Below, piece by piece: positions 6,850 through 14,814 of a DNA stretch of 32,293 nucleotides. The position numbers and the translations under genes were made by a program. Numbering within the stretch: the first letter of the stretch is position 1; each line of letters opens with the position of its first letter. The stretch lies in the NCBI GenBank assembly GCA_038213835.1, contig JBBQSN010000013.1, forward strand, positions 1 through 32,293. The letters run 5' to 3'. The notes beneath the pieces were generated by a model, which searched no databases, had not been told where the DNA came from, and saw only the letters and a list, made by a program, of their open reading frames with translations. Source of the stretch: JBBQSN01 sp038213835 (lineage in GTDB: Bacteria; Actinomycetota; Actinomycetes; Actinomycetales; CAWJMD01).

Positions 6850-8177
6850 GCCCCACCTTCGCCTCGTTCAAGGTCTTCAACTACCGCGTCTACGCCACCG
6901 GTGCCATCGTCTCGAACGCCGGCACCTGGATGCAGCGCGTCGCCCAGGACTGGCTGGTCCTGACCGTCCTCACCGACCACTCGGCCGTCGCGGTCGGCAT
7001 CACCACCGGCCTGCAGTTCCTGCCGATGCTGTTGCTCGCGCCGGTGGGCGGGCTGATCGCCGACCGCTTCCCGAAGCGCCGGCTGATGATGATGACGCAG
7101 ACCATCGCGGGGTCCCTGTCGCTGCTGCTCGGCCTGATGGTGATCTCCGACGTCGCGGTGCTGTGGCACGTCTACCTCATCGCGTTCCTCTCGGGAGCGG
7201 CCGCCGCCCTCGAGGCACCCGCACGGCAGACCTTCGTCGCCGAGATGGTCCCCGAGGAGAAGCTCTCCAACGCGGTCGGCCTCAACAGCGCCTCGTTCCA
7301 CCTCGGCCGCCTCATCGGCCCAGCCCTGGCCGGCCTGCTCATCGCGGTGTTCAGCACAGGCCCGGTCTTCCTCATCAACGCCGCCAGCTTCGGCGCCACG
7401 ATCTTCGCTCTCTCCCGGATGCGGGTGCGGGAGCTGATCCCGGTCAAGAAGGCACCGCGCGGCAAGGGGCAGATCCGCGACGGGATGCGCTACGTGCGCA
7501 GACGTCCGGACATCATGGTGATCATGGCCGTGGTCGGAGTGGTCGGGACCTTCGGCATGAACTTCCAGATGACGACGGCGCTGATGGCCACCGGTGTCTA
7601 CGACAAGGGCGCCGGCGAGTACGGGATCCTCGGCTCGGTGATGGCCATCGGCTCGTTGGCGGGCGCCCTGCTGGCGGCGCGCCGCACCCGCCCGGGCATG
7701 CGGCTGCTGGTCGGGGCCGCGTTCGCCTTCGGGGTGACGGCGTCCCTCTCGGCGATGATGCCGACCTACTGGACCTTCGCGATCGCGCTGGTACCGACCG
7801 GCCTGAGCGCGCTCACGCTGATGACGGCGGCGAACACGATCGTCCAGATGAGCACCGCGCCCGAGATGCGCGGCCGGGTGATGTCGCTCTACATGGCGAT
7901 CTTCATGGGCGGCACGCCGATCGGGTCGCCCATCGTCGGCTGGGTCGGGGAGACCTTCGGCGCCCGCTGGACGATCGGGCTCGGCGGCATCGTCACGCTC
8001 GTCGCGGCCCTGGTCGCGGCCGCGGTCGTGGTCCGTCAGCGCCACCTCACGGTCGGCTACACCTGGTCGCCGCTGCCGCACCTCACACTGACCCCGGCCG
8101 CCGTCGGCGACGCTCGGCAGGAGGCCCGACAGCGGCTGGCGGTCGACGACGTGACGTCGAAGTCCACGGCCGCCTGA
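6846..8177 (+). CDS. MFS exporter (MFS_3/EntS-like), MarR-linked
   Basis: A 443-residue major facilitator protein with about 12 membrane helices. The N-terminal block FNYRVYATGAIVSNAGTWMQ and the loop GGLIADRFPKRRLM (the MFS motif A between helices 2 and 3) identify the MFS_3 group, which includes the enterobactin exporter EntS and many drug-efflux proteins. EAPARQTFVAEMVPEEKLSNA is the typical cytoplasmic motif after helix 4. The C-terminus adds about 40 polar residues after the last helix. Being coupled to a MarR gene by a GTGA overlap suggests ligand-induced efflux of a toxic compound. The substrate cannot be deduced. Confidence 0.9.
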   Translation: MSPTFASFKVFNYRVYATGAIVSNAGTWMQRVAQDWLVLTVLTDHSAVAVGITTGLQFLPMLLLAPVGGLIADRFPKRRLMMMTQTIAGSLSLLLGLMVISDVAVLWHVYLIAFLSGAAAALEAPARQTFVAEMVPEEKLSNAVGLNSASFHLGRLIGPALAGLLIAVFSTGPVFLINAASFGATIFALSRMRVRELIPVKKAPRGKGQIRDGMRYVRRRPDIMVIMAVVGVVGTFGMNFQMTTALMATGVYDKGAGEYGILGSVMAIGSLAGALLAARRTRPGMRLLVGAAFAFGVTASLSAMMPTYWTFAIALVPTGLSALTLMTAANTIVQMSTAPEMRGRVMSLYMAIFMGGTPIGSPIVGWVGETFGARWTIGLGGIVTLVAALVAAAVVVRQRHLTVGYTWSPLPHLTLTPAAVGDARQEARQRLAVDDVTSKSTAA

Positions 8178-8216
8178 GTCGCGTTGCGGCCGGGCGCCTG
8201 CTCCCCGCTCGGCGCG

Positions 8217-8231
8217 CCGACTCCTCGTCGG
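8217..8231 (+). terminator. Weak hairpin after the MarR-MFS operon
   Basis: CCGAC (8217-8221) pairs with GTCGG (8227-8231) around a 5-base loop, 40 bases after the MFS stop and before the next start. There is no T-tract. The rest of the 156-base gap (8178-8333) shows only GC-rich sequence and the ribosome site of the next gene. Confidence 0.25.
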
Positions 8232-8333
8232 GGGCCTCCGTCGCCCCGCTCGTCCACCCCCCGACCGTCACAGCGGATGATGTCCCCGGTGGTCACGCGG
8301 CACCACCTGGACGCGAGCACCCGGAGGATGACC

Positions 8334-9989
8334 GTGGACGACTCCCACGACCCGCTCGCGCAGGTGCGGGCGGCGCTGCTGGACGCCGAGCGGCTGGTGC
8401 GCGCCGTCGGGAGCGGCCGCCGGCGCGGGGCCGGGGCGCCCGACCCCGAGCGGGCCGAGCTGCGCCCGGTGCAGCTGCGAGACGGCCTGGTGGTGCAGGT
8501 GGTCTCGCGCACCGGCCCGCGGGTGGGCACCCGGAACGTGCCGGTGGCCGACGCCGCCGCGCTGGCCGAGGTCGTCGACACGCTGGTGGCGCTGCCCTAC
8601 CGGAACTGGCACGTCGAGACGATCGAGCAGACGCTCCAGCTGCGGGTGACCAAGAAGGGCGACCCGCTGGTGCACTCGGGCCCCCCGCCCGCCGGCACCC
8701 GCGACACCTCTCACGACCGGGAGCGCGAGCGTCTGGTCGACCCCGACGACCCGCTGTTCGCGGTGCTCGGGGCCGACGGGGACAAGCGGCGGCAGGTCGA
8801 CGCCTTCCTGCGCTCGACCGATGCCGTCCTGCGCCGCGCCACCAGGGCCGGCGTGCTGCCGGACGGGCCGCTGCGCGTGGTCGACCTCGGCTGCGGGAAC
8901 GCCTACCTCACGCTGGCGGCGCACCGGTACCTGTCCGGCCTGCGTCCCGGCACCCGGACCGTCGGCGTCGAGCTGCGCGAGGACCTCGTCGCCCGCAGCA
9001 CCGAGCGGGCTGCGCTCGCCGGCCTGGACGGGCTCACCTTCGTCCCCGGGACGATCGCCGCCGCCGACCCGACCGGCGAGCTCGGCGGTCCGCCCCACGT
9101 GGTGCTCGCGCTGCACGCCTGCGACACCGCCACGGACGAGGCACTGGCGCGGGCGGTGCGCTGGGAGTCACCCGTGGTGCTCGCGGCTCCGTGCTGCCAC
9201 CACGACGTGCAGCGCCAGCTCGCCGGGGCGACCCCGCCCGAGCCCTACGGCGCGATCACACGGCACCCGATCCTGCGTGAGCGATTCGCCGACGTCCTCG
9301 CCGACGCCCTCCGGTCGTTGCTGCTGCGGCAGAACGGCTACCGCGTCGAGGTGGTCGAGTTCATCGACTCCGCGCACACCTCGCGCAACGCGATGATCAG
9401 GGCGGTGCGCACCGGCACGCCGGCGAAGCCCGAGGTCGTGGCCGAGTACCAGGCGCTCATCCTCCAGTGGGGGGTGCAGCCGGCCCTGGAGCGGATGCTC
9501 GCGGCCCGCGGTGCCGAAGACCCCCCGCGCGCGACCGTCCGCCACCTGGACCGGGACGAGGTGCGGGCGCTGGCCCCGCGCCTGCTCGCGCTCCAGCACG
9601 CCGCGTACGCCGTCGAGGCGGACCTGATCGGCGACGACCGCATCCCGCCGCTGCACGAGACCGAGCAGGACCTGCTCGCGGCGGACCTGAGGTGGTGCGC
9701 CGCCCTCGACGACGTCCAGGTCGTGGCAGCGATCGGGTACACGGTTGAGGACGACGTCGTCGACCTCGACCGGCTGGTGGTCGACCCAGGGCGCCATCGG
9801 CAGGGCGTCGGCGCGAGCCTCGTCGAGCTCGTCGTGGCCCTGGCGCCCCGCGCGACCGTGTCGACCGGGCGCGCGAACAGGCCGGCGCGGGCGCTGTACG
9901 AAGGTCTCGGCTTCACGCACGAGGGCGACGTCGAGGCCGAGCACGGCCTGTGGGTGAGCCGGTACTCCCGCACCGAGCCCACGATCTGA
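8334..9989 (+). CDS. Class I SAM methyltransferase (Methyltransf_32-like) fused to a GNAT acetyltransferase
   Basis: A 551-residue two-enzyme fusion. The methyltransferase part carries motif I VVDLGCGNAYLTLA near residues 181-194, VLALHACDTATDEA near 260 and APCCHHDVQRQL near 284. These are features of the Methyltransf_32 group, related to eukaryotic METTL25/RRNAD1-type proteins, whose bacterial members are largely uncharacterised. From about residue 400 to the end is a GNAT domain, with the acetyl-CoA loop VDPGRHRQGVGASLVEL and ending in ALYEGLGFTHEG. The start is the GTG at 8334 because GGAGG at 8323-8327 sits six bases away; an ATG at 8328 touches that site and ATGs at 8277/8280 add an unlikely leader. 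It is convergent with serC, with a 3-base gap. The substrates of both domains are unknown. Confidence 0.8.
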   Translation: MDDSHDPLAQVRAALLDAERLVRAVGSGRRRGAGAPDPERAELRPVQLRDGLVVQVVSRTGPRVGTRNVPVADAAALAEVVDTLVALPYRNWHVETIEQTLQLRVTKKGDPLVHSGPPPAGTRDTSHDRERERLVDPDDPLFAVLGADGDKRRQVDAFLRSTDAVLRRATRAGVLPDGPLRVVDLGCGNAYLTLAAHRYLSGLRPGTRTVGVELREDLVARSTERAALAGLDGLTFVPGTIAAADPTGELGGPPHVVLALHACDTATDEALARAVRWESPVVLAAPCCHHDVQRQLAGATPPEPYGAITRHPILRERFADVLADALRSLLLRQNGYRVEVVEFIDSAHTSRNAMIRAVRTGTPAKPEVVAEYQALILQWGVQPALERMLAARGAEDPPRATVRHLDRDEVRALAPRLLALQHAAYAVEADLIGDDRIPPLHETEQDLLAADLRWCAALDDVQVVAAIGYTVEDDVVDLDRLVVDPGRHRQGVGASLVELVVALAPRATVSTGRANRPARALYEGLGFTHEGDVEAEHGLWVSRYSRTEPTI

Positions 9990-9992
9990 CGG

Positions 9993-11129
9993 TCAGCGCG
10001 CCAGCCGGTCCAGCACGTGGTCGACGCAGGCGGTGAGGGCCCGGACGTCGTCGGGGTCGATGGCCGGGAACATCGCGATCCGCAGCTGGTTGCGTCCGAG
10101 CTTGCGGTACGGCTCGGTGTCGACCACGCCGTGCGCGCGCAGCACCGCGGCGACGGCCATCGCATCGACCGACCCGTCGAGGTCGATGGTGCCGACGACG
10201 GGAGAGCGGTGCGCCGGCTCGGCGACGAAAGGCGTTGCCAGGGCGTGCTGCTCGGCCCAGCTATAGAGGTGGGTCGACGACTCGGTGCTGCGGCCGGCCG
10301 CCCAGGAGAGCCCGCCGCCGGTAAGCATCCAGTCGACCTGCTCGGCCAGCATCACCCGGGTCGCGACCGCCGGGGTGTTGTAGGTCTGGTCCAGCCGCGA
10401 GTTGGTGATCGCGGTGGTCAGGCTCAGCCCCTCGGGGATCCAGCGGCCGGACGACGCGAGCAGCTCGGCGCGCTCGATCGCGGCCGGCGACATCAGCGCG
10501 ATCCAGAGCCCGCCGTCGGAGGCGATCGTCTTCTGCGGGGCGAAGTAGTAGACGTCGGAGGCCGAGACGTCGACCTCGATGCCGCCCGCACCTGACGTCG
10601 CGTCGATCAGCACCAGGGCGTCGTCAGCGGCACCCTCGACGCGGTGCACCGGCGCGGCCACGCCGGTGGAGGTCTCGTTGTGCGGCCAGCAGTAGGCGTC
10701 GACGCCCGACTCGGCCAGCGGGGCCGACAGCGATCCGGGCACCGCGGCGATGACCGACGGGTCGGCCAGGAACGGTGCCGCGGCCGTACAGGCGGCGAAC
10801 TTGGCGGAGAACTCCCCGAAGGTCAGGTGCTGCGAGCGCTCGCGCACCAGGCCGAGGGTGGCGACGTCCCAGAACAGGGTGGACCCGCCGTTCCCGAGCA
10901 CCACCTCGTACCCGTCTGGCAGCGAGAACAGCTCGGCCAGACCGGTCCTCACCCGGCGCACGACGGACCGCACCGGGGCCTGACGGTGCGAGGTGCCCAG
11001 CAGGGACGTCGCCACGGCGCGCACGACCTCGACCTGCTCCGGGCGGACCTTGCTCGGCCCGGAGCCGAACCGGCCGTCGCGCGGCAGGAGCTCGGCCGGG
11101 ATCTCGATCTGCTGGGGGTGGGCGGTCAC
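9993..11129 (-). CDS. serC: Phosphoserine aminotransferase
   Basis: A 378-residue PLP enzyme of the actinobacterial SerC type, converting 3-phosphohydroxypyruvate and glutamate to phosphoserine in serine biosynthesis, and possibly acting in PLP synthesis. Visible are DGRFGSGPSKVRPEQ at the N-terminus, LLGTSHRQAPV, VVLGNGGSTLFWD, the PLP lysine in FAPQKTIASDGG and the C-terminal YRKLGRNQLRIAMFPA. I chose the GTG at 11127-11129, preceded by AGGA seven bases upstream, because family members begin a few residues before the conserved IPAELLP block. A GTG six codons earlier (11147) is the alternative. It lies 22 bases downstream of the citrate synthase stop, probably in one operon. The nearby divergent pdxH supplies the cofactor. 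Confidence 0.93.
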   Translation of the reverse strand: MTAHPQQIEIPAELLPRDGRFGSGPSKVRPEQVEVVRAVATSLLGTSHRQAPVRSVVRRVRTGLAELFSLPDGYEVVLGNGGSTLFWDVATLGLVRERSQHLTFGEFSAKFAACTAAAPFLADPSVIAAVPGSLSAPLAESGVDAYCWPHNETSTGVAAPVHRVEGAADDALVLIDATSGAGGIEVDVSASDVYYFAPQKTIASDGGLWIALMSPAAIERAELLASSGRWIPEGLSLTTAITNSRLDQTYNTPAVATRVMLAEQVDWMLTGGGLSWAAGRSTESSTHLYSWAEQHALATPFVAEPAHRSPVVGTIDLDGSVDAMAVAAVLRAHGVVDTEPYRKLGRNQLRIAMFPAIDPDDVRALTACVDHVLDRLAR

Positions 11130-11151
11130 CCGGACATCCTGCCGCACCTGC

Positions 11152-12258
11152 TCACCGGACCGGCCAGCCCTCCACGTCCTGGACGCCGCGCGGTGCCGGC
11201 CCGACGTACCGCGCCGACGGCCGGACGAGCCGCCCGGTGCGCTTCTGCTCGAGCACGTGCGCCGACCAGCCGGCGGTTCGGGCGCAGGTGAACATCGGCG
11301 TGAACATCGAGGCCGGCACCTCGGCGAAGTCGAGGATCACCGCGGCCCAGAACTCCACGTTCGTGGCGAGCACGCGGTCCGGACGACGCTCGTGCAGCTC
11401 GGCGAGCGCGGCATCCTCGAGGGCGGCGGCCACCTCGTACCGCGGGGCGTCCAGGCGCCGGCAGGTCTCGCGCAGCACGCGGGCGCGGGGGTCCTCGGCC
11501 CGGTAGACCCGGTGGCCGAAGCCCATCAGCCGCTCGCCCCGGTCGAGCACGCCCTTGACGTACGTGCGGGCGTCACCCGACTCCTCGACGCCCTCGATCA
11601 TGTAGAGGACCCGCGACGGCGCCCCGCCGTGCAGCGGACCGCTCATCGCGGCGACCGCGCCCGACAGGCAGGCGGCGACGTCGGCGCCGGTGGAGGCGAT
11701 CACACGGGCGGTGAAGGTCGAGGCGTTCATGCCGTGCTCGGCGGCGGAGGCCCAGTAGGCGTCGACGGCCTCGCAGTGGCGCGGGTCGGGCTCGCCGCGC
11801 CAGCGGATCATGAACCGCTCGGTGACCGTCGAGGCCTTGTCCACCTCGCGCTGCGGCACCATCGGTCGGTCCTGGCCGCGGGCCGACTGCGCCACGAACG
11901 ACAGCGCCATCACCGATGCGCGGGCGAGGTCGTCGCGGGCCTGGTCCTCGTCGATGTCCAGCAGCGGGCGGAAGCCCCAGATGGGGGCGAGCTGGGCCAG
12001 GGCGCTCTGGACGTCGACCCGCACGTCGCCGGTGTGCACCGGCAGCGGGAACGGCTCGGCCGGCGGTTGGCCGGGGTTGTACGCGTTGTCGTCGTGGTGG
12101 TCCCAGAACTGGGCGTACGAAACCTTGCCGACGAGGTCGTCGATGTCCACGCCGCGGTACCGGAGCGCGCCACCCTCCTTGTCGGGCTCGGCGATCTCGC
12201 TCTCGAAGGCGACGACGCCCTCGAGACCTGGCACGAACGTCGGGTCTGCCTGGGTCAT
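11152..12258 (-). CDS. Citrate synthase 2
   Basis: A 368-residue citrate synthase of the short actinobacterial type, condensing acetyl-CoA and oxaloacetate at entry to the TCA cycle. The catalytic histidines and aspartate lie in AEHGMNASTF, GPLHGGAPSRV, LMGFGHRVYR and FWAAVILDFAEVP. The N-terminus GLEGVVAFESEIAEPDKEGG is typical of the citrate synthase 2 group. The start ATG at 12256-12258 has a GAGGAGGAG ribosome site about five bases upstream. It is transcribed toward serC with a short gap and diverges from pdxH with 81 bases between, an arrangement I associate with actinobacterial chromosomes. A methylcitrate synthase role cannot be excluded from sequence. Confidence 0.92.
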   Translation of the reverse strand: MTQADPTFVPGLEGVVAFESEIAEPDKEGGALRYRGVDIDDLVGKVSYAQFWDHHDDNAYNPGQPPAEPFPLPVHTGDVRVDVQSALAQLAPIWGFRPLLDIDEDQARDDLARASVMALSFVAQSARGQDRPMVPQREVDKASTVTERFMIRWRGEPDPRHCEAVDAYWASAAEHGMNASTFTARVIASTGADVAACLSGAVAAMSGPLHGGAPSRVLYMIEGVEESGDARTYVKGVLDRGERLMGFGHRVYRAEDPRARVLRETCRRLDAPRYEVAAALEDAALAELHERRPDRVLATNVEFWAAVILDFAEVPASMFTPMFTCARTAGWSAHVLEQKRTGRLVRPSARYVGPAPRGVQDVEGWPVR

Positions 12259-12327
12259 CGGGCTCCTCCTCGAGCACTCGTCCTGTGCTGGTGGACGGGC
12301 CCATCATGCCGTGCGTCGGACGCGACG

Positions 12328-12339
12328 TACTGTGCGGGC
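12328..12339 (+). promoter_or_regulatory. Putative leaderless promoter of pdxH
   Basis: TACTGT (12328-12333) matches the TANNNT -10 element and is followed by exactly six bases and the ATG at 12340. No ribosome site lies between. The same TANNNT-N6-start geometry recurs before several genes in this window. There is no convincing -35 hexamer. Confidence 0.5.
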
Positions 12340-13032
12340 ATGGCCGGACCAGAACCCACGGGACGGGTCGACCCGCACGCACGGATCGACTACAGCGCGA
12401 GTCTGATCCCCGAGGACGACGTCAGCGGCGCGCCGCTGCCCGTGCTGGGGCGCTGGTACGACGACGCCGTGGCCGACGAGCGGGTGGTCGAGCCCGGCGC
12501 GATGGTGGTCGCCACGGTCGACGCCTCCGGCGCCCCGAACGCCCGCACCGTGCTGCTCAAGGGCCTGGACGCGCAGGGCTTCGTGTTCTTCACCAACACC
12601 GGTTCGGCGAAGGGACGCGAGCTCGCCTCGCACCCGCAGGCGTCGCTGGTGCTGCTCTGGCACGCGGCCTACCGCCAGGTGCGCGCCCGCGGCGTGGTCG
12701 AGCAGGTGACCCGCGAGGAGGCGCTGGAGTACTTCACCTCCCGCCCGCGCGGGTCGCAGGTCGCGGCCTGGGCGTCGGCGCAGTCGGAGCCCATGGGTTC
12801 GCGCGAGGCGCTGGCCTACGAGGTGGCCGCCGTCGAGCAGCGGTTCGAGGGCCGGGAGACGCTGCCGCTGCCCGACTTCTGGGGCGGTTACCGGATCCGT
12901 CCGGTCGAGGTCGAGATCTGGGCGGGTCAACGCAACCGGTTGCACGACCGCTGGACCTGGCGCACGGCCACCGGACTACCGGCTCCCCTCGACGACGTCG
13001 AGTCGTGGAACGGCAGCCGGCTCCAGCCCTGA
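12340..13032 (+). CDS. pdxH: Pyridoxamine 5'-phosphate oxidase
   Basis: A 230-residue FMN-dependent oxidase that converts pyridoxine or pyridoxamine 5'-phosphate to PLP. The blocks ARTVLLKGLDAQGFVFFTN (FMN and substrate contacts), SAKGRELASHPQASLV, EYFTSRPRGSQVAAWAS and the C-terminal WGGYRIRPVEVEIW with RLHDRWTW follow the PdxH order and length. The start ATG fits a leaderless promoter; no ribosome site is present. It is divergent from the citrate synthase/serC operon, and SerC needs PLP. The last 57 bases overlap the 3' end of a convergent membrane-protein gene, so both reading frames are used there. Confidence 0.93.
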   Translation: MAGPEPTGRVDPHARIDYSASLIPEDDVSGAPLPVLGRWYDDAVADERVVEPGAMVVATVDASGAPNARTVLLKGLDAQGFVFFTNTGSAKGRELASHPQASLVLLWHAAYRQVRARGVVEQVTREEALEYFTSRPRGSQVAAWASAQSEPMGSREALAYEVAAVEQRFEGRETLPLPDFWGGYRIRPVEVEIWAGQRNRLHDRWTWRTATGLPAPLDDVESWNGSRLQP

Positions 13033-13557
13033 CGCCTCGGGTCGCGGGCTGTGCGTCCGGAACACCTCGGACAGGCCCCACGCGAGCAGGCCCTCGACGA
13101 CCACGAGGCCGAGCACGACGGTGGGGCCGTCCAGCACCGCTCGGTCGGAGGCGGGGGTGAGAAGGAACCACACCGCCGCGGGGAAGGCGAGGAGCGCGGC
13201 GACGAGCACGACGGTGTGCGCCCACCGCGGTCCGCGTCCGCCGAGCGCCCATGCCCCGAACAGCGCCGGCGGGAGGAGAAGGAGCCCTGCCCCGGCGAAC
13301 GGCAGCAGACCGGGGACCAGCAGGAACTTCCACGCCGACGGTGCGCCCCGCACCCGGAGCGCACGCACGACGCCGACCAGCAGCCCCACACCCGTGAAGG
13401 CACCGATGACGTAGAGCGTCCCCGACCACGTGAACCCGGGGTCGGTGGAGACGGTCCGCATCCAGACCCGCGCCAGGACACCCCACGCCGCGCCGAGGAC
13501 GGCTCCTGAGGCTGCTCCGCGGAGCACGGCCGGTGCGAGCCGCTCGGTCGTGCTCAC
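12976..13557 (-). CDS. Multi-pass membrane protein, unknown function, coupled to SOD-like gene
   Basis: A 193-residue protein started at the GTG at 13555-13557. I count five to six hydrophobic segments: AAWGVLARVW, GTLYVIGAFTGVGLLVGVV, FLLVPGLLPFAGAGLLLLPP, TVVLVAALLAFPAAVWFLL and VVLGLVVVEGLLAWGL. No family is recognised with confidence. The start overlaps the stop of the SOD-like gene (GTGA, 13554-13557), so the two form an operon. The 3' end runs 57 bases into pdxH on the opposite strand. The context suggests an envelope or stress role, but that is inference. Confidence 0.65.
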   Translation of the reverse strand: MSTTERLAPAVLRGAASGAVLGAAWGVLARVWMRTVSTDPGFTWSGTLYVIGAFTGVGLLVGVVRALRVRGAPSAWKFLLVPGLLPFAGAGLLLLPPALFGAWALGGRGPRWAHTVVLVAALLAFPAAVWFLLTPASDRAVLDGPTVVLGLVVVEGLLAWGLSEVFRTHSPRPEASGLEPAAVPRLDVVEGSR

Positions 13558-14114
13558 CAGGTCACCGGGAGGCACACGAGCCGGGCACCCGCCAGGCCGG
13601 CCGCGTCCGTGGGCAGGGCGTGCAGCACCACCGACCGCTGACCGCCGGACGGGGTGAAAGGCACGTGCGTCACTGTCGTCGCCGACCCACCGGGCGTCAC
13701 CGTGAGGTCGAGCCAGACCTCGGTCGTCCGGTCGACGCCGACCGGCAGCCGGCCGGTGGCCACGTCGTGGTTGTAGTGCGGCCCAGCCGCGGCGCCGTCC
13801 CCCGCGACACAGGGCCCGGTGTGCAGGTGGGCACCGAAGGTGCGGCCCGCCTGGGCCCGATCCACCCCGGTCACCCGAAGCACCGCCGTGGCCGCCTCGA
13901 CCGCTCGGCCTCGGTGCCCAGCGAGGGTCAGGCCCGCCCGGGCGGAGGCGAGACCGTTCACGGACGCGCCGCCGAGGTCGGTGACGCCGGCCATGGGGGA
14001 GACGGCTGCAGGGCCGGCGGCAGCGAGCCCGCCGGACCACGCGAGGGCGGCAAAGGCCGCTGCGGCGACGACGACAGGACCCAGAGCGTGACGACGGCTG
14101 GTGCGATGGGACAT
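13554..14114 (-). CDS. Secreted superoxide-dismutase-like protein, copper-only ligand pattern
   Basis: A 186-residue protein with a signal peptide (basic residues 1-11, hydrophobic core about 12-33, then an Ala/Pro-rich region). FGAHLHTGPC and GPHYNHD are the CuZn-SOD signature. By alignment, H96, H98, H113 and H165 correspond to the four copper histidines, C102 and C181 to the disulfide and R178 to the active-site arginine. The usual zinc ligands (two His and an Asp after the GPH motif) are not where expected, and the zinc loop is short, so this may be a copper-only SOD or a non-catalytic relative. The ATG at 14114 has AGGAGG five bases upstream. It is first in an operon with a membrane protein and diverges from an ECF sigma gene. 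Confidence 0.75.
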   Translation of the reverse strand: MSHRTSRRHALGPVVVAAAAFAALAWSGGLAAAGPAAVSPMAGVTDLGGASVNGLASARAGLTLAGHRGRAVEAATAVLRVTGVDRAQAGRTFGAHLHTGPCVAGDGAAAGPHYNHDVATGRLPVGVDRTTEVWLDLTVTPGGSATTVTHVPFTPSGGQRSVVLHALPTDAAGLAGARLVCLPVTW

Positions 14115-14181
14115 GACGACCTCCTGGGGTGCGCGGCCGACGGCCGGCCGACGACTGCAGTGACGGCCGAACGCCCCCTGC

Positions 14182-14231
14182 CGGGTGACGCCGCGACGGT
14201 GCCAGTCTTGGTCCAAGGACGGTGTCACCCG
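14182..14231. promoter_or_regulatory. 12-base inverted repeat between SOD-like and ECF sigma genes
   Basis: CGGGTGACGCCG (14182-14193) and CGGTGTCACCCG (14220-14231) are reverse complements with one mismatch (11/12), separated by 26 bases, inside the 154-base divergent gap. Inside the spacer, CTTGGTCCAAG (14207-14217) is a second small palindrome. Read outward, each gene therefore has the same CGGGTGAC(G/A)CCG box in front of it. That would fit a shared activator, a repressor or ECF-type promoter elements. Confidence 0.4.
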
Positions 14232-14268
14232 CCGGGCACGGACGTGCGTCTGTCCTGCGGAGGTGCAG

Positions 14269-14814
14269 ATGGACGTCCCAGCTGAGGCGGCGGTCCTCGA
14301 CGCCGCCGTACCCGTCGCGGGCACCTGGTCGGAGGCCGCCCTCGAGGGCCTGTTCCGCAGCGAGGCACCACGCCTGGTCCAGGTCGCACGGTGGTTCACC
14401 GACGACCGGACCGCGGCCGAGGACCTGGTCCAGGAGGCGTTCATCCGGCTCGCCCGCAGCGGGCACCGAATCCGTGATCCCGAGCGAGCCGCTGCCTACC
14501 TGCGCACCATCGTGGTGAACCTCGCGCGCGACCACAACCGGCGCGGCTTCGTGTCGCGACGCCACCGCCCGCCCGCCGTCCCCGAGGAACCCTCGGCCCA
14601 GGACCTCGTCGCCCAGGACGAGGACCGGCGCGAGGTGCTCGCCGCCCTGCGCGCGCTGGCTCCGCGTCAACGCGACTGCATCGTCATGCGCTACTACCTC
14701 GAGATGGGGGTCGACGACGTCGCGCACGCCCTCGGCCTCTCGCCCAACTCGGTCAAGACCCACCTGCGTCGCGGCCTGCGTGCGCTGGAGCACCATCTGG
14801 AGGCGACCCGATGA
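14269..14814 (+). CDS. ECF-type RNA polymerase sigma factor
   Basis: A 181-residue sigma-70-family factor with only regions 2 and 4. Region 2 shows FRSEAPRLVQVARWFTDD and AAEDLVQEAFIRLAR; region 4 shows LAPRQRDCIVMRYYLEMGVD and the helix-turn-helix LGLSPNSVKTHLRRGLRAL. It directs RNA polymerase to a stress regulon. The start ATG at 14269 has GGAGG at 14259-14263, five bases upstream. The stop overlaps the ATG of the next gene (ATGA), a membrane protein that may be its partner. The divergent SOD-like operon is a likely target, supported only by the shared inverted repeat. Confidence 0.9.
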   Translation: MDVPAEAAVLDAAVPVAGTWSEAALEGLFRSEAPRLVQVARWFTDDRTAAEDLVQEAFIRLARSGHRIRDPERAAAYLRTIVVNLARDHNRRGFVSRRHRPPAVPEEPSAQDLVAQDEDRREVLAALRALAPRQRDCIVMRYYLEMGVDDVAHALGLSPNSVKTHLRRGLRALEHHLEATR

